Below, one piece after another: positions 32,952-41,153 of a stretch of DNA of 64,000 nucleotides (positions are counted from its first letter, which is position 1; every line of letters starts with the position of its first letter). The DNA lies in assembly GCF_014596475.1 (NCBI RefSeq), contig NZ_MECJ01000002.1:248001-312000 (forward strand), read 5' to 3'. The notes under the pieces were generated by a model. That model saw only the letters and a program-made list of their open reading frames with translations, did not search any database and was not told the origin of the DNA. A program made the position numbers and the translations under genes. Source of the DNA: Streptomyces sp. CBMA152 (lineage in GTDB: Bacteria; Actinomycetota; Actinomycetes; Streptomycetales; Streptomycetaceae).

Positions 32952-34088
32952 TCAGCGGGGCGCGTCGGTCTTGGTGAAGACGTACTCGTCGAGGATGAGG
33001 CCGATGGCGACGGCGGCCGGGATGGCGACGAGTGCGCCGATGATGCCCAGGAGTGCGCCGCCGATCAGTACGCCGACGACCGTGACCAGCGGGTGGACGT
33101 TCACCGCGAACTTCATCACCTTGGGCACGATGAGGTAGTCCTCGGCGAGCCGGAAGGCGGTGTAGAAGCCGGCCGTGGCGATGGCGACCGGCAGCGAGAC
33201 GGACAGGGCGATGAGACTGACGACGATGCCGCCGATCGTGGACCCGACGATGGGGACGAGGTCCATCAGGGCGACGAAGACGCCCAGCGCGGCGGCATAG
33301 CGCACCCCGGTCCCCTCGCACCACAGGAAGGTGGCGAGACCGGCGATCGCGGAGGTGGCGACGTTGCCGAGCATGTAGCGGCCCGTGCGCGACAGGATCT
33401 CCTCGGTCATGGCCCGTACGTGCTCACGCCGGTCGAAGGCGACGAAGCGCAGGCAGAACTGTTTGAGCGCCGGCAGGAACGCCATCATGTACACCGCCAC
33501 CACGACGACGATCACGGTGGAGGCCACGGCGCTGATCACGGCCTTCCCCGCCCCGAGCAGCCCGCCCACCAGCCCGGACGTCCCGCCGGACGAGAGCCGC
33601 TGGTTGGCCTTGTCCAGCAGATGGAAACGATCCTCCAGCCTGCCCAGCGTGGAGTGGTGGTCGTGCAGCTGCTTCAGCCACCCGGGGATCGACTTGGTCA
33701 GGGCATTGATCTCGTTGCTCACCGGCGGGATGACCAGGGCGAGGAACCCCGCCAGGACCGCGAGCACCAGAACCAGTACGACGGCGACGGCCAGTCCGCG
33801 CGGCAGCCGGTGGCCGGTCAGCCAGGTGACGACGGGGTCCAGCGCGATGGCCAGGAACATGGCGAGCAGCAGGAGCGTCAGCAGATTGCTGAGCTGGACC
33901 AGCGTCTGGGTGGTGAGCCAGGCCAGGGTGCCGCCCAGGCCCAGGCCGAAGCCGACCTTGAACCAGGACGTGCCGTGCGCCGCGGCCGGACGGAGAGCGG
34001 GACTGTGGGGGCTCGCCGGTGCGGACGCGTCGGCGGAGCCCTCGGCGGGGTCTCGTCCGTCGGGGTCGTCAGGCCGGGGGGAGGACAT
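32952..34088 (-). CDS. AI-2E family transporter
   Basis: A 378-residue polytopic membrane protein of the AI-2E (UPF0118) family. The first 50 residues are Pro/Ala-rich and cytosolic. Paired hydrophobic segments follow (LLTLLLLAMFLAIALDP, then GLAVAVVLVLVLAVLAGFLAL), a soluble helical insert (about 130-200) and the conserved C-terminal block VALMDLVPIVGSTIGGIVVSLIAL plus KVMKFAVNVHPLVTVVGVLIGG. Members export small signals or protons/Na+; the true substrate varies. ATG 34088 is chosen; GTG 34106 would add six residues. It stands alone. Confidence 0.92.
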   Translation of the reverse strand: MSSPRPDDPDGRDPAEGSADASAPASPHSPALRPAAAHGTSWFKVGFGLGLGGTLAWLTTQTLVQLSNLLTLLLLAMFLAIALDPVVTWLTGHRLPRGLAVAVVLVLVLAVLAGFLALVIPPVSNEINALTKSIPGWLKQLHDHHSTLGRLEDRFHLLDKANQRLSSGGTSGLVGGLLGAGKAVISAVASTVIVVVVAVYMMAFLPALKQFCLRFVAFDRREHVRAMTEEILSRTGRYMLGNVATSAIAGLATFLWCEGTGVRYAAALGVFVALMDLVPIVGSTIGGIVVSLIALSVSLPVAIATAGFYTAFRLAEDYLIVPKVMKFAVNVHPLVTVVGVLIGGALLGIIGALVAIPAAVAIGLILDEYVFTKTDAPR

Positions 34089-34470
34089 CGTGGTGCCCCC
34101 GTCCACCGGGGTCGGCCGAGGCGGCGGAGCGAGTGGCCCTCATGCGTGCCTGCCTCTCGTCGGTGTTCCGTGGTGGCGCTGTCGTGGCTGTCCTGGAGCC
34201 GTGGGTCCTCTCGTGCCCGTTGTTCCCAGTATCCCGATGCGCGGACTCCATGCCCGGCGTGCGGGACGGCCTCATTCACTCGTATGGCCTATGGCGCGGG
34301 CGGGCCCGGCTCCCGTAGACAGGTAGGAAATCGTTCCCGGAATCGGGCCGGGCAACCGGCTGCGGGGCGTCGGCCGTGGCTGTGCCCGCGCTCCTCTCGG
34401 CGCTCCGAGATGCACTTCACGAGCCCAGTGGGGACTCTGTAGGCGGGGGCAGTACGCAAGGAGGATGGCC
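34089..34470. other. 382-base intergenic region
   Basis: Divergent promoter region between the AI-2E transporter gene and the small MT0933-like gene. I find no clear sigma-type hexamers, strong palindrome or gene; the AAGGAGG site at 34458-34464 belongs to the small gene. Confidence 0.5.
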
Positions 34471-34659
34471 ATGTCCGTGATGGACAAGCTCAAGCAGATG
34501 TTGAAGGGTCACGAGGACCAGGCGGGACAGGGCATCGACAAGGCGGGTGACTTCGTCGACGAGAAGACCCAGAGCAAGTACAGCAGCCAGGTCGACACCG
34601 CCCAGGACAAGCTCAAGGAACAACTCGGCAGGGACCAGGACCAGCCCCCACAGTCGTAG
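34471..34659 (+). CDS. MT0933-like small antitoxin-type protein
   Basis: A 62-residue hydrophilic, charged protein: SVMDKLKQMLKGHEDQAGQGIDKAGDFVDEKT is its N-terminal half in three short helices, and a helix with TAQDKLKEQL ends it. This is the pattern of the MT0933-like antitoxin family (PF14013), related in look to CsbD stress proteins. Its true role in actinobacteria is unclear and no toxin gene is beside it. ATG 34471 is chosen because AAGGAGG (34458-34464) lies six bases upstream; the in-frame ATG 34465 touches that site and cannot use it. A strong terminator follows. Confidence 0.8.
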   Translation: MSVMDKLKQMLKGHEDQAGQGIDKAGDFVDEKTQSKYSSQVDTAQDKLKEQLGRDQDQPPQS

Positions 34660-34676
34660 CGGCGCCACCGTCGCAT

Positions 34677-34703
34677 GGGCCCGGCTCGCACAGAGCCGGG
34701 CCC
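34677..34703. terminator. Intrinsic terminator
   Basis: GGGCCCGGCTC, 5-base loop GCACA, GAGCCGGGCCC: a perfect 11-bp hairpin 18 bases past the stop of the small gene and before the convergent lipoprotein gene. Confidence 0.8.
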
Positions 34704-34747
34704 GTTCGGCGTGCGCCGACTGCTGACGTCCGCCCGCGCGCCCGTGC

Positions 34748-35527
34748 CTATCCGAGCAGATCCAGCAGCTGACGGGACGGGATGACGGGAAAGGTCACGG
34801 GCGGGGTGGCGGAGACAGGCTTTCCCAGCTCGCTGAACCGCACCGAGACGGCTCGCCCACCGTCGACCGAATACTCCGCGCCCCGCAGTACGGGCTTGCC
34901 GTGCGCCGACACGTAAACCCGAACGGTGACAGGCCCGTTGACCTGAACCAACGAGCGTACGCGCGCCCCGTCACGCTCCACCACGGGCCCGGCGTTGACA
35001 GTTCCGTCACCGTTCCCGGCCTCTGCCAGCAGGCGACCCGCCCGACAGACCGGGGCGAGGCCCTCCACCTCCGGCTTCGCACCGGGCAGATCGGTCACCA
35101 GGTACGCCCCGCGCAGCAGCCGGGCGGCCCGCCACGCCGGGTCCGACCGCGGGTCCGCCACGGGATCGATCACCTCGTCGAGCGGGCCGCCGTGCAGAGC
35201 GGCGAGCGCGTCGGGCACCGCGGCGTCATCCCAGTGCGTCCAGACCCGTTCACCCATCATGATGCTCTCGGCCCGCCCCAGCCGCCCCGTGCAGTTGCCG
35301 TGCGTATCCACTCGGGCGTCCACCGGCGTGCTCGACCCGTCGGCCGCTCGCAGACTGCCCACCATACGAAACGATCCGGCCGCACGAAGAGGTTGCACCG
35401 CCTTCCGCAGTGCCTGTGCGTCACTGTCCTTCGCCGCACCGCCCCCGGTGCACGCCGACGTGCCCGCCACCACCGACAACGCGGCTAGGCAGAGCCCGGA
35501 TATCCGTAACGCACGGGCGGCGCCCAT
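34748..35527 (-). CDS. Putative lipoprotein containing a TTA codon
   Basis: A 259-residue exported protein with a lipoprotein signal peptide (LCLAALSVVAG, lipobox TSAC with Cys near residue 26). The mature part has alternating beta strands resembling the LolA/LppX type of lipid-binding Streptomyces lipoproteins: RMVGSLRAADGSSTPVDARVDTHGNC, then the WTHWDD region. The family is common in actinobacteria but has no defined ligand. Leu7 is coded by TTA (minus strand, 35507-35509), so translation should depend on the bldA tRNA and be tied to differentiation. ATG 35527 follows GGGGGAC. The gene is divergent from the polysaccharide deacetylase. Confidence 0.8.
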   Translation of the reverse strand: MGAARALRISGLCLAALSVVAGTSACTGGGAAKDSDAQALRKAVQPLRAAGSFRMVGSLRAADGSSTPVDARVDTHGNCTGRLGRAESIMMGERVWTHWDDAAVPDALAALHGGPLDEVIDPVADPRSDPAWRAARLLRGAYLVTDLPGAKPEVEGLAPVCRAGRLLAEAGNGDGTVNAGPVVERDGARVRSLVQVNGPVTVRVYVSAHGKPVLRGAEYSVDGGRAVSVRFSELGKPVSATPPVTFPVIPSRQLLDLLG

Positions 35528-35751
35528 GTGTCCCCCAAGTGATCGATGGTGAGGCCCACTAGAGGTCACTCTTCACCATGGCCATCGTCCGGCACATACC
35601 CCCGCGCGCCACGTTCCGTGAGGAGTCGGGCCGGATCCTGACAGGGTCCGTATGGCCCGTGTTAATTGCGAATTGGGTGAACCGTACAGGCTGCGCATAT
35701 CGTCCTCACTTCCGGGAGAGGCGGATCGACGTCAGCGGGGAGTGGACGTTC

Positions 35752-36564
35752 GTGGCACTGAGCGAACTGAAGACGAAGATGAAGAAGAAGTACGCCGTGG
35801 GCATAGCGGTCGGGGCCTCGGTGGTGGCGCTCACGGGGGCTGTGTGGGGCGCGACGCTGTTGACCGGGTCCGGGCACGACAGTGCTGCGCGCGGGGGCGC
35901 GGCCGGTAACCAGGGTTCCGTACGCGAGGGTTCGGAGCGTCCGGAGGTGACGGTTCCGCAAACCATCGCGCACGCGGCCGAGTCGGGCGGGCAGGCCGTG
36001 AACATCACCATCGACGACGGGCCGGACCCGAAGTGGACGCCCAAGATCCTGCGGGTTCTGAAGGAGAACCAGGTCAAGGCGGTGTTCTGCATGATCGGCC
36101 CGCAGGCCAGGCAGTACCCGGAACTGGTGAAGCAGGTGGTCGCGGAGGGCCACCGGCTGTGCGACCACACCATGACCCACAACACCTCGATGGACAAGAA
36201 GCCCGTGGCCTACCAGCAGCAGGAGATCCTGGCCGCGAAGAAGATGATCGAGGACGCCGCCGGGGGAGCGAAGGTGGAGTACTACCGCGCCCCGGGCGGC
36301 GCCTTCACCCCGGACAGCCGGCGCATCGCGGCAGGGGCCGGGATGCGGCCGCTTGGCTGGAACGTGGATACGAAGGACTTCGAGAAGCCGGGAACGGGCG
36401 TGATCGTCAACAACGTGCACCGGGAGCTCACGAACGGTCCCACGATCCTGTTCCACGACGGCGGTGGCGACCGCCACCAGACCGTCGCGGCGATGGAACA
36501 GATCCTTCCGTGGCTCAAGGAGCAGGGCCACCCCACCAGTTTCCCGGTGCGGACCCAGCCCTGA
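35752..36564 (+). CDS. Exported polysaccharide deacetylase (NodB-type)
   Basis: A 270-residue carbohydrate esterase family 4 protein with an N-terminal membrane anchor (KKKYAVGIAVGASVVALTGAVWGATLL). The NodB domain shows motif 1 ITIDDGPDP (catalytic and metal Asp), motif 2 HTMTHNTSM with the two metal histidines, motif 3 YYRAPGG, motif 4 WNVDTKDF and motif 5 ILFHDGGG; all are intact. It removes acetyl groups from peptidoglycan, chitin or another polysaccharide at the cell surface. GTG 35752 is preferred because GGGGAGTGG lies 9 bases upstream; ATG 35779 is an alternative. It is followed by a hairpin terminator. Confidence 0.9.
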   Translation: MALSELKTKMKKKYAVGIAVGASVVALTGAVWGATLLTGSGHDSAARGGAAGNQGSVREGSERPEVTVPQTIAHAAESGGQAVNITIDDGPDPKWTPKILRVLKENQVKAVFCMIGPQARQYPELVKQVVAEGHRLCDHTMTHNTSMDKKPVAYQQQEILAAKKMIEDAAGGAKVEYYRAPGGAFTPDSRRIAAGAGMRPLGWNVDTKDFEKPGTGVIVNNVHRELTNGPTILFHDGGGDRHQTVAAMEQILPWLKEQGHPTSFPVRTQP

Positions 36565-36586
36565 CGGGAGGGGACACTGCGGTACG

Positions 36587-36620
36587 GCACCCCGTGTGAG
36601 GTGGAGGGGGCACGGGGTGC
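36587..36620 (+). terminator. Terminator of the polysaccharide deacetylase gene
   Basis: GCACCCCGTG (36587-36596) and CACGGGGTGC (36611-36620) form a 10-bp stem with a 14-base loop, 22 bases past the stop. Confidence 0.65.
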
Positions 36621-36817
36621 GTCGTGGCCGGGGAACTCGCCCCGCTGTGGCCGAAAGTAATGTTCTCCGGCGACGGAAGCGTCGCGTTGGACATGGCATG
36701 AACAATGCAGTGGGATGGACGCGGACGCTGGACTGGCAGGTCTTGACCACCCCGCGGGCCCCTTCCGGGCCAACAGGCGGGCTCACACCGGGGCCCGGGT
36801 CGCGGCCGGGGCCCCGG

Positions 36818-36958
36818 ATGGAGGGGACTCCGGTGTACGAGGCGGTGGTGCGGCTGTGGCTGTCGCTGGGGCGGGAGGTGCCTCGGCAGAGTGGGGCGTG
36901 GGTTGTCGACTCCTGGCGTGCCGGGGGCGACGGCCCCGATTTCTTCGGTCGGGGCTGA
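36818..36958 (+). CDS. Possible small protein
   Basis: A 46-residue open frame from ATG 36818 to TGA 36956-36958. Its middle, TPVYEAVVRLWLSLGREVPR, resembles short Streptomyces hypothetical proteins of the form P-(I/V)-Y-E-x-L-V-x-x-W-x-x-x-G-R-x-V-P. There is no clear ribosome-binding site, and an in-frame ATG at 36699 would lengthen it to 86 residues. It may be a real small gene or chance; the resemblance is from memory. Confidence 0.3.
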   Translation: MEGTPVYEAVVRLWLSLGREVPRQSGAWVVDSWRAGGDGPDFFGRG

Positions 36959-37187
36959 GCCGCCGCGCCGCGCTGGAGCGGTGGTTCGGCTGCGGACCGT
37001 GGGGCTGGTCGCGCCCACGCGGCGGAGCCGCATGATGTCACGGCCCCGCGCCCTGTAGGTTCGCGGAACCGTTTCGGCGCCTCATGAGCGGGTTGGCTAA
37101 CTGGCCTTACACACCACGGGAGTTGAGGCGTCACGGCCCCGCGAAAATCACGCGCGCCCCTTTGGTCGTGAGCGGTACCGTCCCCGG

Positions 37188-37934
37188 ATGCATAGTGACG
37201 ACGGATACTTCGGCGGCGAGGTCGCGGCCGCGTATGACCAGACCGAGGCGGACATGTTCCGCCCGGACGCCGTGGAACCGGCGGTCGATCTGTTGGCCGA
37301 GCTCGCCGGGGACGGACCGGCGCTCGAACTCGGCATCGGCACCGGGCGGATCGCGCTACCGCTGGCCGCGCGCGGCATCCCGGTGTCCGGTATCGACATG
37401 TCCCGGGCCATGGTGGACCAGCTGCGTGCCAAGCCGGGAAACGACGGCATCGGCGTGACGATCGGCGACTTCGCGACGACGCGGGTGGCGGGGGCGGGCA
37501 CGTTCGCGGTCGCCTACCTCGTCTTCAACACCATCAACAACCTGACCACGCAGGACGCCCAGGTGGACTGCTTCCGCAACGCCGCCGACCATCTGCGGCC
37601 CGGCGGCTGCTTCGTCGTCGAGGTCAGCGTGCCGGAGCTGCGCCGGTTGCCGCCGGGGCAGACCGCCGTGCCGTTCCGCATCAGCGACACGCAGTGGGCG
37701 TTCGACACGTTCGACGTGGTCACGCAGGCGATGAGCTCCCACTACGTCACGATCGTCGACGGCCACGCCGAGCACCGCTCCCTGCCGTTCCGCTACGTGT
37801 GGCCGTCCGAACTGGATCTGATGGCGCGGCTCGCCGGGCTGAGGCTGCGCGACCGCTGGGAGGGGTGGTCACGTACGCCGTTCACGGGCGAGAGCCGACG
37901 CCACGTCTCGGTGTGGGAGAAGCCCACCGCGTGA
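37188..37934 (+). CDS. Class I SAM-dependent methyltransferase
   Basis: A 248-residue methyltransferase with a Rossmann-like fold. Motif I is ALELGIGTGRIALPLA (about residues 45-60), the acidic ribose-binding residue follows in VSGIDMSRAM, and motif IV is FAVAYLVFNTINNL near residue 110. The substrate-binding C-terminal half has a conserved HYVTIVDGHAEHRSLPFRYVWP-like beta segment (split here for quotation) seen in many Streptomyces homologues of unknown substrate. ATG 37188 lacks a ribosome-binding site, so a leaderless start is possible. It is convergent with the prolyl iminopeptidase gene and has no enzyme partner. Confidence 0.88.
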   Translation: MHSDDGYFGGEVAAAYDQTEADMFRPDAVEPAVDLLAELAGDGPALELGIGTGRIALPLAARGIPVSGIDMSRAMVDQLRAKPGNDGIGVTIGDFATTRVAGAGTFAVAYLVFNTINNLTTQDAQVDCFRNAADHLRPGGCFVVEVSVPELRRLPPGQTAVPFRISDTQWAFDTFDVVTQAMSSHYVTIVDGHAEHRSLPFRYVWPSELDLMARLAGLRLRDRWEGWSRTPFTGESRRHVSVWEKPTA

Positions 37935-37952
37935 GGCCCGCGAGCGATCGGC

Positions 37953-38921
37953 TCAGGAGTCACCACCCACCGCGAACCGGTCGAGCGCCCGGAGAACATA
38001 CCCCCTCGTCGTCTCGCCGCCCAGGTGCCCCGCGTCCTCGACGACGATCAACTCCGCGTCCGGCCAAGTGCGTTGGAGCTCCCATGCCGTGTCGAGCGGT
38101 CCGCCCATGTCGAGGCGGCCGTGGATCAGGACCCCGGGGATGCCGGTCAGCCGGTGGGCCTCGCGCAGCAGCGCGCCTTCGTCCAGCCAGGCGCCGTGGG
38201 AGAAGTAGTGGGAGCAGATGCGTACGAGGGCGAGTTGGGCCGTCGCGGGGCGGTCGCCGTACGGGTTCGTGGCGCCGTTCGTCTCGCCCGACAGGACCGC
38301 GTCCTCCCAGGCGCACCAGTCGGCCGTGGCCTTCTCCCGCACCTCGGCGTCGGGGTGTTCCGCGAGCCGGGCGTAGGCGGCGACGATGTCGCCGTCGCGT
38401 GGGGTGCCGGGGGCTCCGGCGAGAAAGCGCTCCCACTGCTCGGGAAAGTACCGGCCCACTCCGCGATACAGCCAGTCGATCTCCGAGCGCCGGGTCGTGG
38501 TGACACTGGAGATGACGATTTCGGACACGCGGCTGGGATGCTGTTCGGCGTACGCCAGGATCAGCGTCGATCCCCAGGAGCCGCCGTGCAGCAGCCAGCG
38601 CTCGATGCCCAGGTGGTCCCGCAGCCGCTCCATGTCGGCGATGAGGTGTGCGGTGGTGTTGTGCCGCATGTCGGTCGTCGGGTCGCTCGCGTGCGGGGTG
38701 CTGCGGCCGCAGCCGCGCTGGTCGAACAGGACGACCCGATACCGGTCCGGGTCGAAGTATCGCCGCGCCCCGATGCCGCACCCCGACCCTGGCCCGCCGT
38801 GGACGACGAGCGCGGGCTTGCCGTCCGGGTTGCCGCACATTTCCCAGTACACGAGGTTGCCGTCGCCGACATCGAGCATCCCCTTGTCGTACGGCTCGAT
38901 CGGCGGATGCGACTCGACCAC
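37953..38921 (-). CDS. pip: Prolyl iminopeptidase
   Basis: A 322-residue alpha/beta hydrolase of peptidase family S33. It has the HGGPGSG oxyanion-hole motif (about residues 40-47), DQRGCGRS, the nucleophile elbow GGSWGSTL (Ser near residue 112) and the C-terminal Asp and His in HGRLDMGGP and EDAGHLGG, all characteristic of proline iminopeptidase. It releases N-terminal proline from peptides in the cytosol. GTG 38921 is chosen with AAAGGAAG upstream. It follows the NmrA-like gene on the same strand with a 30-base gap and may be co-transcribed with it. Confidence 0.93.
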   Translation of the reverse strand: MVESHPPIEPYDKGMLDVGDGNLVYWEMCGNPDGKPALVVHGGPGSGCGIGARRYFDPDRYRVVLFDQRGCGRSTPHASDPTTDMRHNTTAHLIADMERLRDHLGIERWLLHGGSWGSTLILAYAEQHPSRVSEIVISSVTTTRRSEIDWLYRGVGRYFPEQWERFLAGAPGTPRDGDIVAAYARLAEHPDAEVREKATADWCAWEDAVLSGETNGATNPYGDRPATAQLALVRICSHYFSHGAWLDEGALLREAHRLTGIPGVLIHGRLDMGGPLDTAWELQRTWPDAELIVVEDAGHLGGETTRGYVLRALDRFAVGGDS

Positions 38922-38951
38922 GTCAACTTCCTTTCAGACATCCCAGGTCCC

Positions 38952-39809
38952 TCAGACGAAGGCGGCCGCATGGTCGGCGGCCCACCGGGCGAACGACAGC
39001 GGTGGACGGCCGAGCACCCGTCGTACGGTATCCGTCGCCGGGGACCCGCCCTCGGTGGCGGCGGTGATGAACTCCACGACCGCGGCCGCCGTCTCCCGTG
39101 ACCCGAACCGCTCGAAGTCGTCCAGCGCCTGCGCCTCGGTGAGCTCCTCGATCCGGATGGGCCGCCCCGCGGCCTCACCGATCAGCTCGACCTGACGGCG
39201 CTGCGACAGCAGCTCCTCGCCGGTCAGAAGGTCACTGAGATCGCCGAGGCCGCCCGCCCCGTCCTCGGACCGATGGCCGGTCAGCGCCGCGACCGCGACC
39301 TGCGCGATGTCCCGCTCATGGATCGGCGCGGTCACCGCGTCCGGGTGCAGCAGCCGGGCCACGCCCTCTTTGCGGATCGAGTACGCCCAGGTCAGCGCGT
39401 TGCCGGCGAAGACGAGCGGACGGATCGGGGTCCAGCGCAACCCGGCGGCGGCGAGCACCCGCTCGGCCGCCCGGTGCGCCAGCGAGATCGCGTTGGCCTG
39501 CGCGTACGGCAGGAGCACGCTTCCGGACGACAGGAGCACCACATGCTCTACACCCGCCGCGCGAGCTGCCTCCGCGAAGTCCGCGATGCCCCGCGAGGTG
39601 ACGTACAGGAAAACCTTCCGCACCCCGTCCAGCGCGGGCGCCAGCGTCTGCGGGCGGGTCAGATCGGCCGCGACCACCGGCACGCCGGGCGGCAGATCCG
39701 CCGACTCGGGATGGCGAGCCGAAGCGCGTACCGGCTCGCCCGCCTCGACGAGCTGATCCAGCACATGCCGCCCGACACTTCCGCGGGCCCCGATCACGAG
39801 CGTGGTCAT
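38952..39809 (-). CDS. NAD(P)H-binding NmrA-like protein
   Basis: A 285-residue atypical short-chain dehydrogenase. The NAD(P) motif is LVIGARGSVGRHVL (an N-terminal GxxGxxG variant), followed by the arginine-rich specificity loop RASARHPES and a strand ending VVAADLTRPQ. The catalytic Tyr/Lys pair of true dehydrogenases is not in the usual place, as in NmrA and TMR-type redox sensors or NAD(P)H-binding regulators. It often reduces quinones or monitors NADP. ATG 39809 follows GGGGAGG. It lies upstream of pip and is divergent from the beta-lactamase gene across a 290-base promoter region. Confidence 0.88.
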   Translation of the reverse strand: MTTLVIGARGSVGRHVLDQLVEAGEPVRASARHPESADLPPGVPVVAADLTRPQTLAPALDGVRKVFLYVTSRGIADFAEAARAAGVEHVVLLSSGSVLLPYAQANAISLAHRAAERVLAAAGLRWTPIRPLVFAGNALTWAYSIRKEGVARLLHPDAVTAPIHERDIAQVAVAALTGHRSEDGAGGLGDLSDLLTGEELLSQRRQVELIGEAAGRPIRIEELTEAQALDDFERFGSRETAAAVVEFITAATEGGSPATDTVRRVLGRPPLSFARWAADHAAAFV

Positions 39810-40003
39810 GGTCGTCCTCCCCGGGTCGGCGTACTCCCCGACCCTCAGCAGCCTTCACGCAGGACCAACTGCCCCCGGCAGCCTCGGACAACGTAGTCCC
39901 AGCAGCGGGTCCTACGCCGTCGTCTGCCGCAGTACGACCTGTTACGCCTTCTTGACCACGCTGGACGAGTGGTGGTGGGGGCCACGGAAACCAGCCGGGT
40001 CCA

Positions 40004-40030
40004 ATGCAACTTATGCAACCAATGCAACCA
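40004..40030. repeat. Three tandem 9-base repeats upstream of the beta-lactamase gene
   Basis: ATGCAACTT, ATGCAACCA and ATGCAACCA follow each other without gap at 40004-40030, about 72 bases before the beta-lactamase start. The period is close to one helical turn, suitable for a regulator that binds direct repeats. The sequence is distinctly AT-richer than its surroundings. Confidence 0.6.
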
Positions 40031-40101
40031 ATCGGGCCGAAAGTGACGTCATGGCAGATGTCCCACCGTACGAACGCCTTCTTACGAACGAACGAAAGGA
40101 C

Positions 40102-41025
40102 ATGACTGTGCGACCCATCGGAGCCCGTGCGAGTCGGCGGACCGTGTTGGCGACCGGGGCCGGGGCGGCGCTCGCCGCCGTGGCCGTGGCCGCCCCGGCC
40201 CGTGCTGTCTCGCCCGCGACCGGCGACCGTGTCACCCGGCAGCTGCGCGCCCTGGAGCGGGAGCATGGTGCGCGCCTCGGTGTGTACGTGCATGACACCG
40301 CCACGGGACGCACGGTGGTGTACCGGGCGGACGAGCGCTTCCCGATGTGCTCGGTGTTCAAGACCCTCGGCGCGGCGGCGGTCCTGCGGGACCTGGACCG
40401 CAAGGGCGAGTTCCTGGCCCGCCGCATCCGTTACACCGCGCAGGACGTGAAGGAGTCCGGCTACGCGCCGATCACCGGCAAACCCGAGAATCTCGCTCGC
40501 GGTATGACGGTGGCCGAGCTGTGCGAGTACGCCATCACCTACAGCGACAACACCGCCGCCAACCTCCTGTTGCGTGAACTGGGCGGGCCTACCGCCGTCA
40601 CACGTTTCTGCCGTTCTATCGGCGATCAGGTCACCCGCCTCGACCGCTGGGAGCCCGAACTGAACTCGGCGGAGCCATGGCGAGAGACGGACACCACCAC
40701 GCCCCGGGCCATCGGACGGACGTATGCCCGCCTCGTCCTCGGTGACGCGCTCGGCCACCGCGACCGCCGGTTGCTCACCGACTGGCTGCTCGCCAACACC
40801 ACCAGCGGTGAACGCTTCCGCGCCGGTCTGCCCGCCGACTGGAGGGTCGCCGACAAGACCGGGGGAGGCAGTTATGGCGTCACCAACAACGTCGGTATCG
40901 CCTGGCCTCCCGGCCGCCCACCGGTTGTTCTGGCCGTCCTGACCACCAAGCCCGCCCAGGACGCGCCCGCCGACAACCCTCTGGTCGCCAAGACGGCGTC
41001 CGTGCTGGCGGCGGCGCTGAGCTGA
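40102..41025 (+). CDS. bla: Class A beta-lactamase with Tat signal
   Basis: A 307-residue serine beta-lactamase. The N-terminus carries twin arginines in ASRRTVLATG and a hydrophobic stretch ending ARA, a Tat signal peptide as expected for Streptomyces lactamases. All catalytic motifs are there: SxxK as CSVFKTL (Ser near residue 83), SDN as YSDNTAAN, ExxLN as EPELNSA and KTG as DKTGGGSYG. It hydrolyses penicillins and possibly cephalosporins outside the cell. ATG 40102 follows GAAAGGA. It is a single gene; no BlaI/BlaR or BlaA/BlaB regulator is adjacent, but a tandem 9-base repeat sits in its promoter. Confidence 0.95.
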   Translation: MTVRPIGARASRRTVLATGAGAALAAVAVAAPARAVSPATGDRVTRQLRALEREHGARLGVYVHDTATGRTVVYRADERFPMCSVFKTLGAAAVLRDLDRKGEFLARRIRYTAQDVKESGYAPITGKPENLARGMTVAELCEYAITYSDNTAANLLLRELGGPTAVTRFCRSIGDQVTRLDRWEPELNSAEPWRETDTTTPRAIGRTYARLVLGDALGHRDRRLLTDWLLANTTSGERFRAGLPADWRVADKTGGGSYGVTNNVGIAWPPGRPPVVLAVLTTKPAQDAPADNPLVAKTASVLAAALS

Positions 41026-41069
41026 GCTTCGGCAGCGGTCGACGCGACCGGGCCGCCGAATAAATCCAG

Positions 41070-41098
41070 CTGACTGCGGCGTCGAACTCGCCTATCGT
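41070..41098 (+). promoter_or_regulatory. Vegetative-type promoter of the aldo/keto reductase gene
   Basis: CTGACT (41070-41075) and TATCGT (41093-41098) with a 17-base spacer match the HrdB promoter pattern, 55 bases before the start. Confidence 0.4.
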
Positions 41099-41153
41099 CA
41101 GCGTGATTTCCGGCGGACACCTCAGTCGGCCGGGGACGACGACGTGGAGGTTG

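Larger units (their letters stand above)
36565..37187. other. 623-base gap with little coding evidence
   Basis: This gap contains a terminator hairpin (36587-36620) and one possible small gene (36818-36958). The remainder shows no open frame with codon bias and start site, no strong palindrome other than the terminator, and no RNA gene that I can recognise. Confidence 0.5.

Noticed and set aside
39845..40101. Coding region upstream of the beta-lactamase start in the same frame
   Set aside because: The open frame continues upstream but lacks codon bias, passes through the 9-base repeats and would bury the Tat signal.
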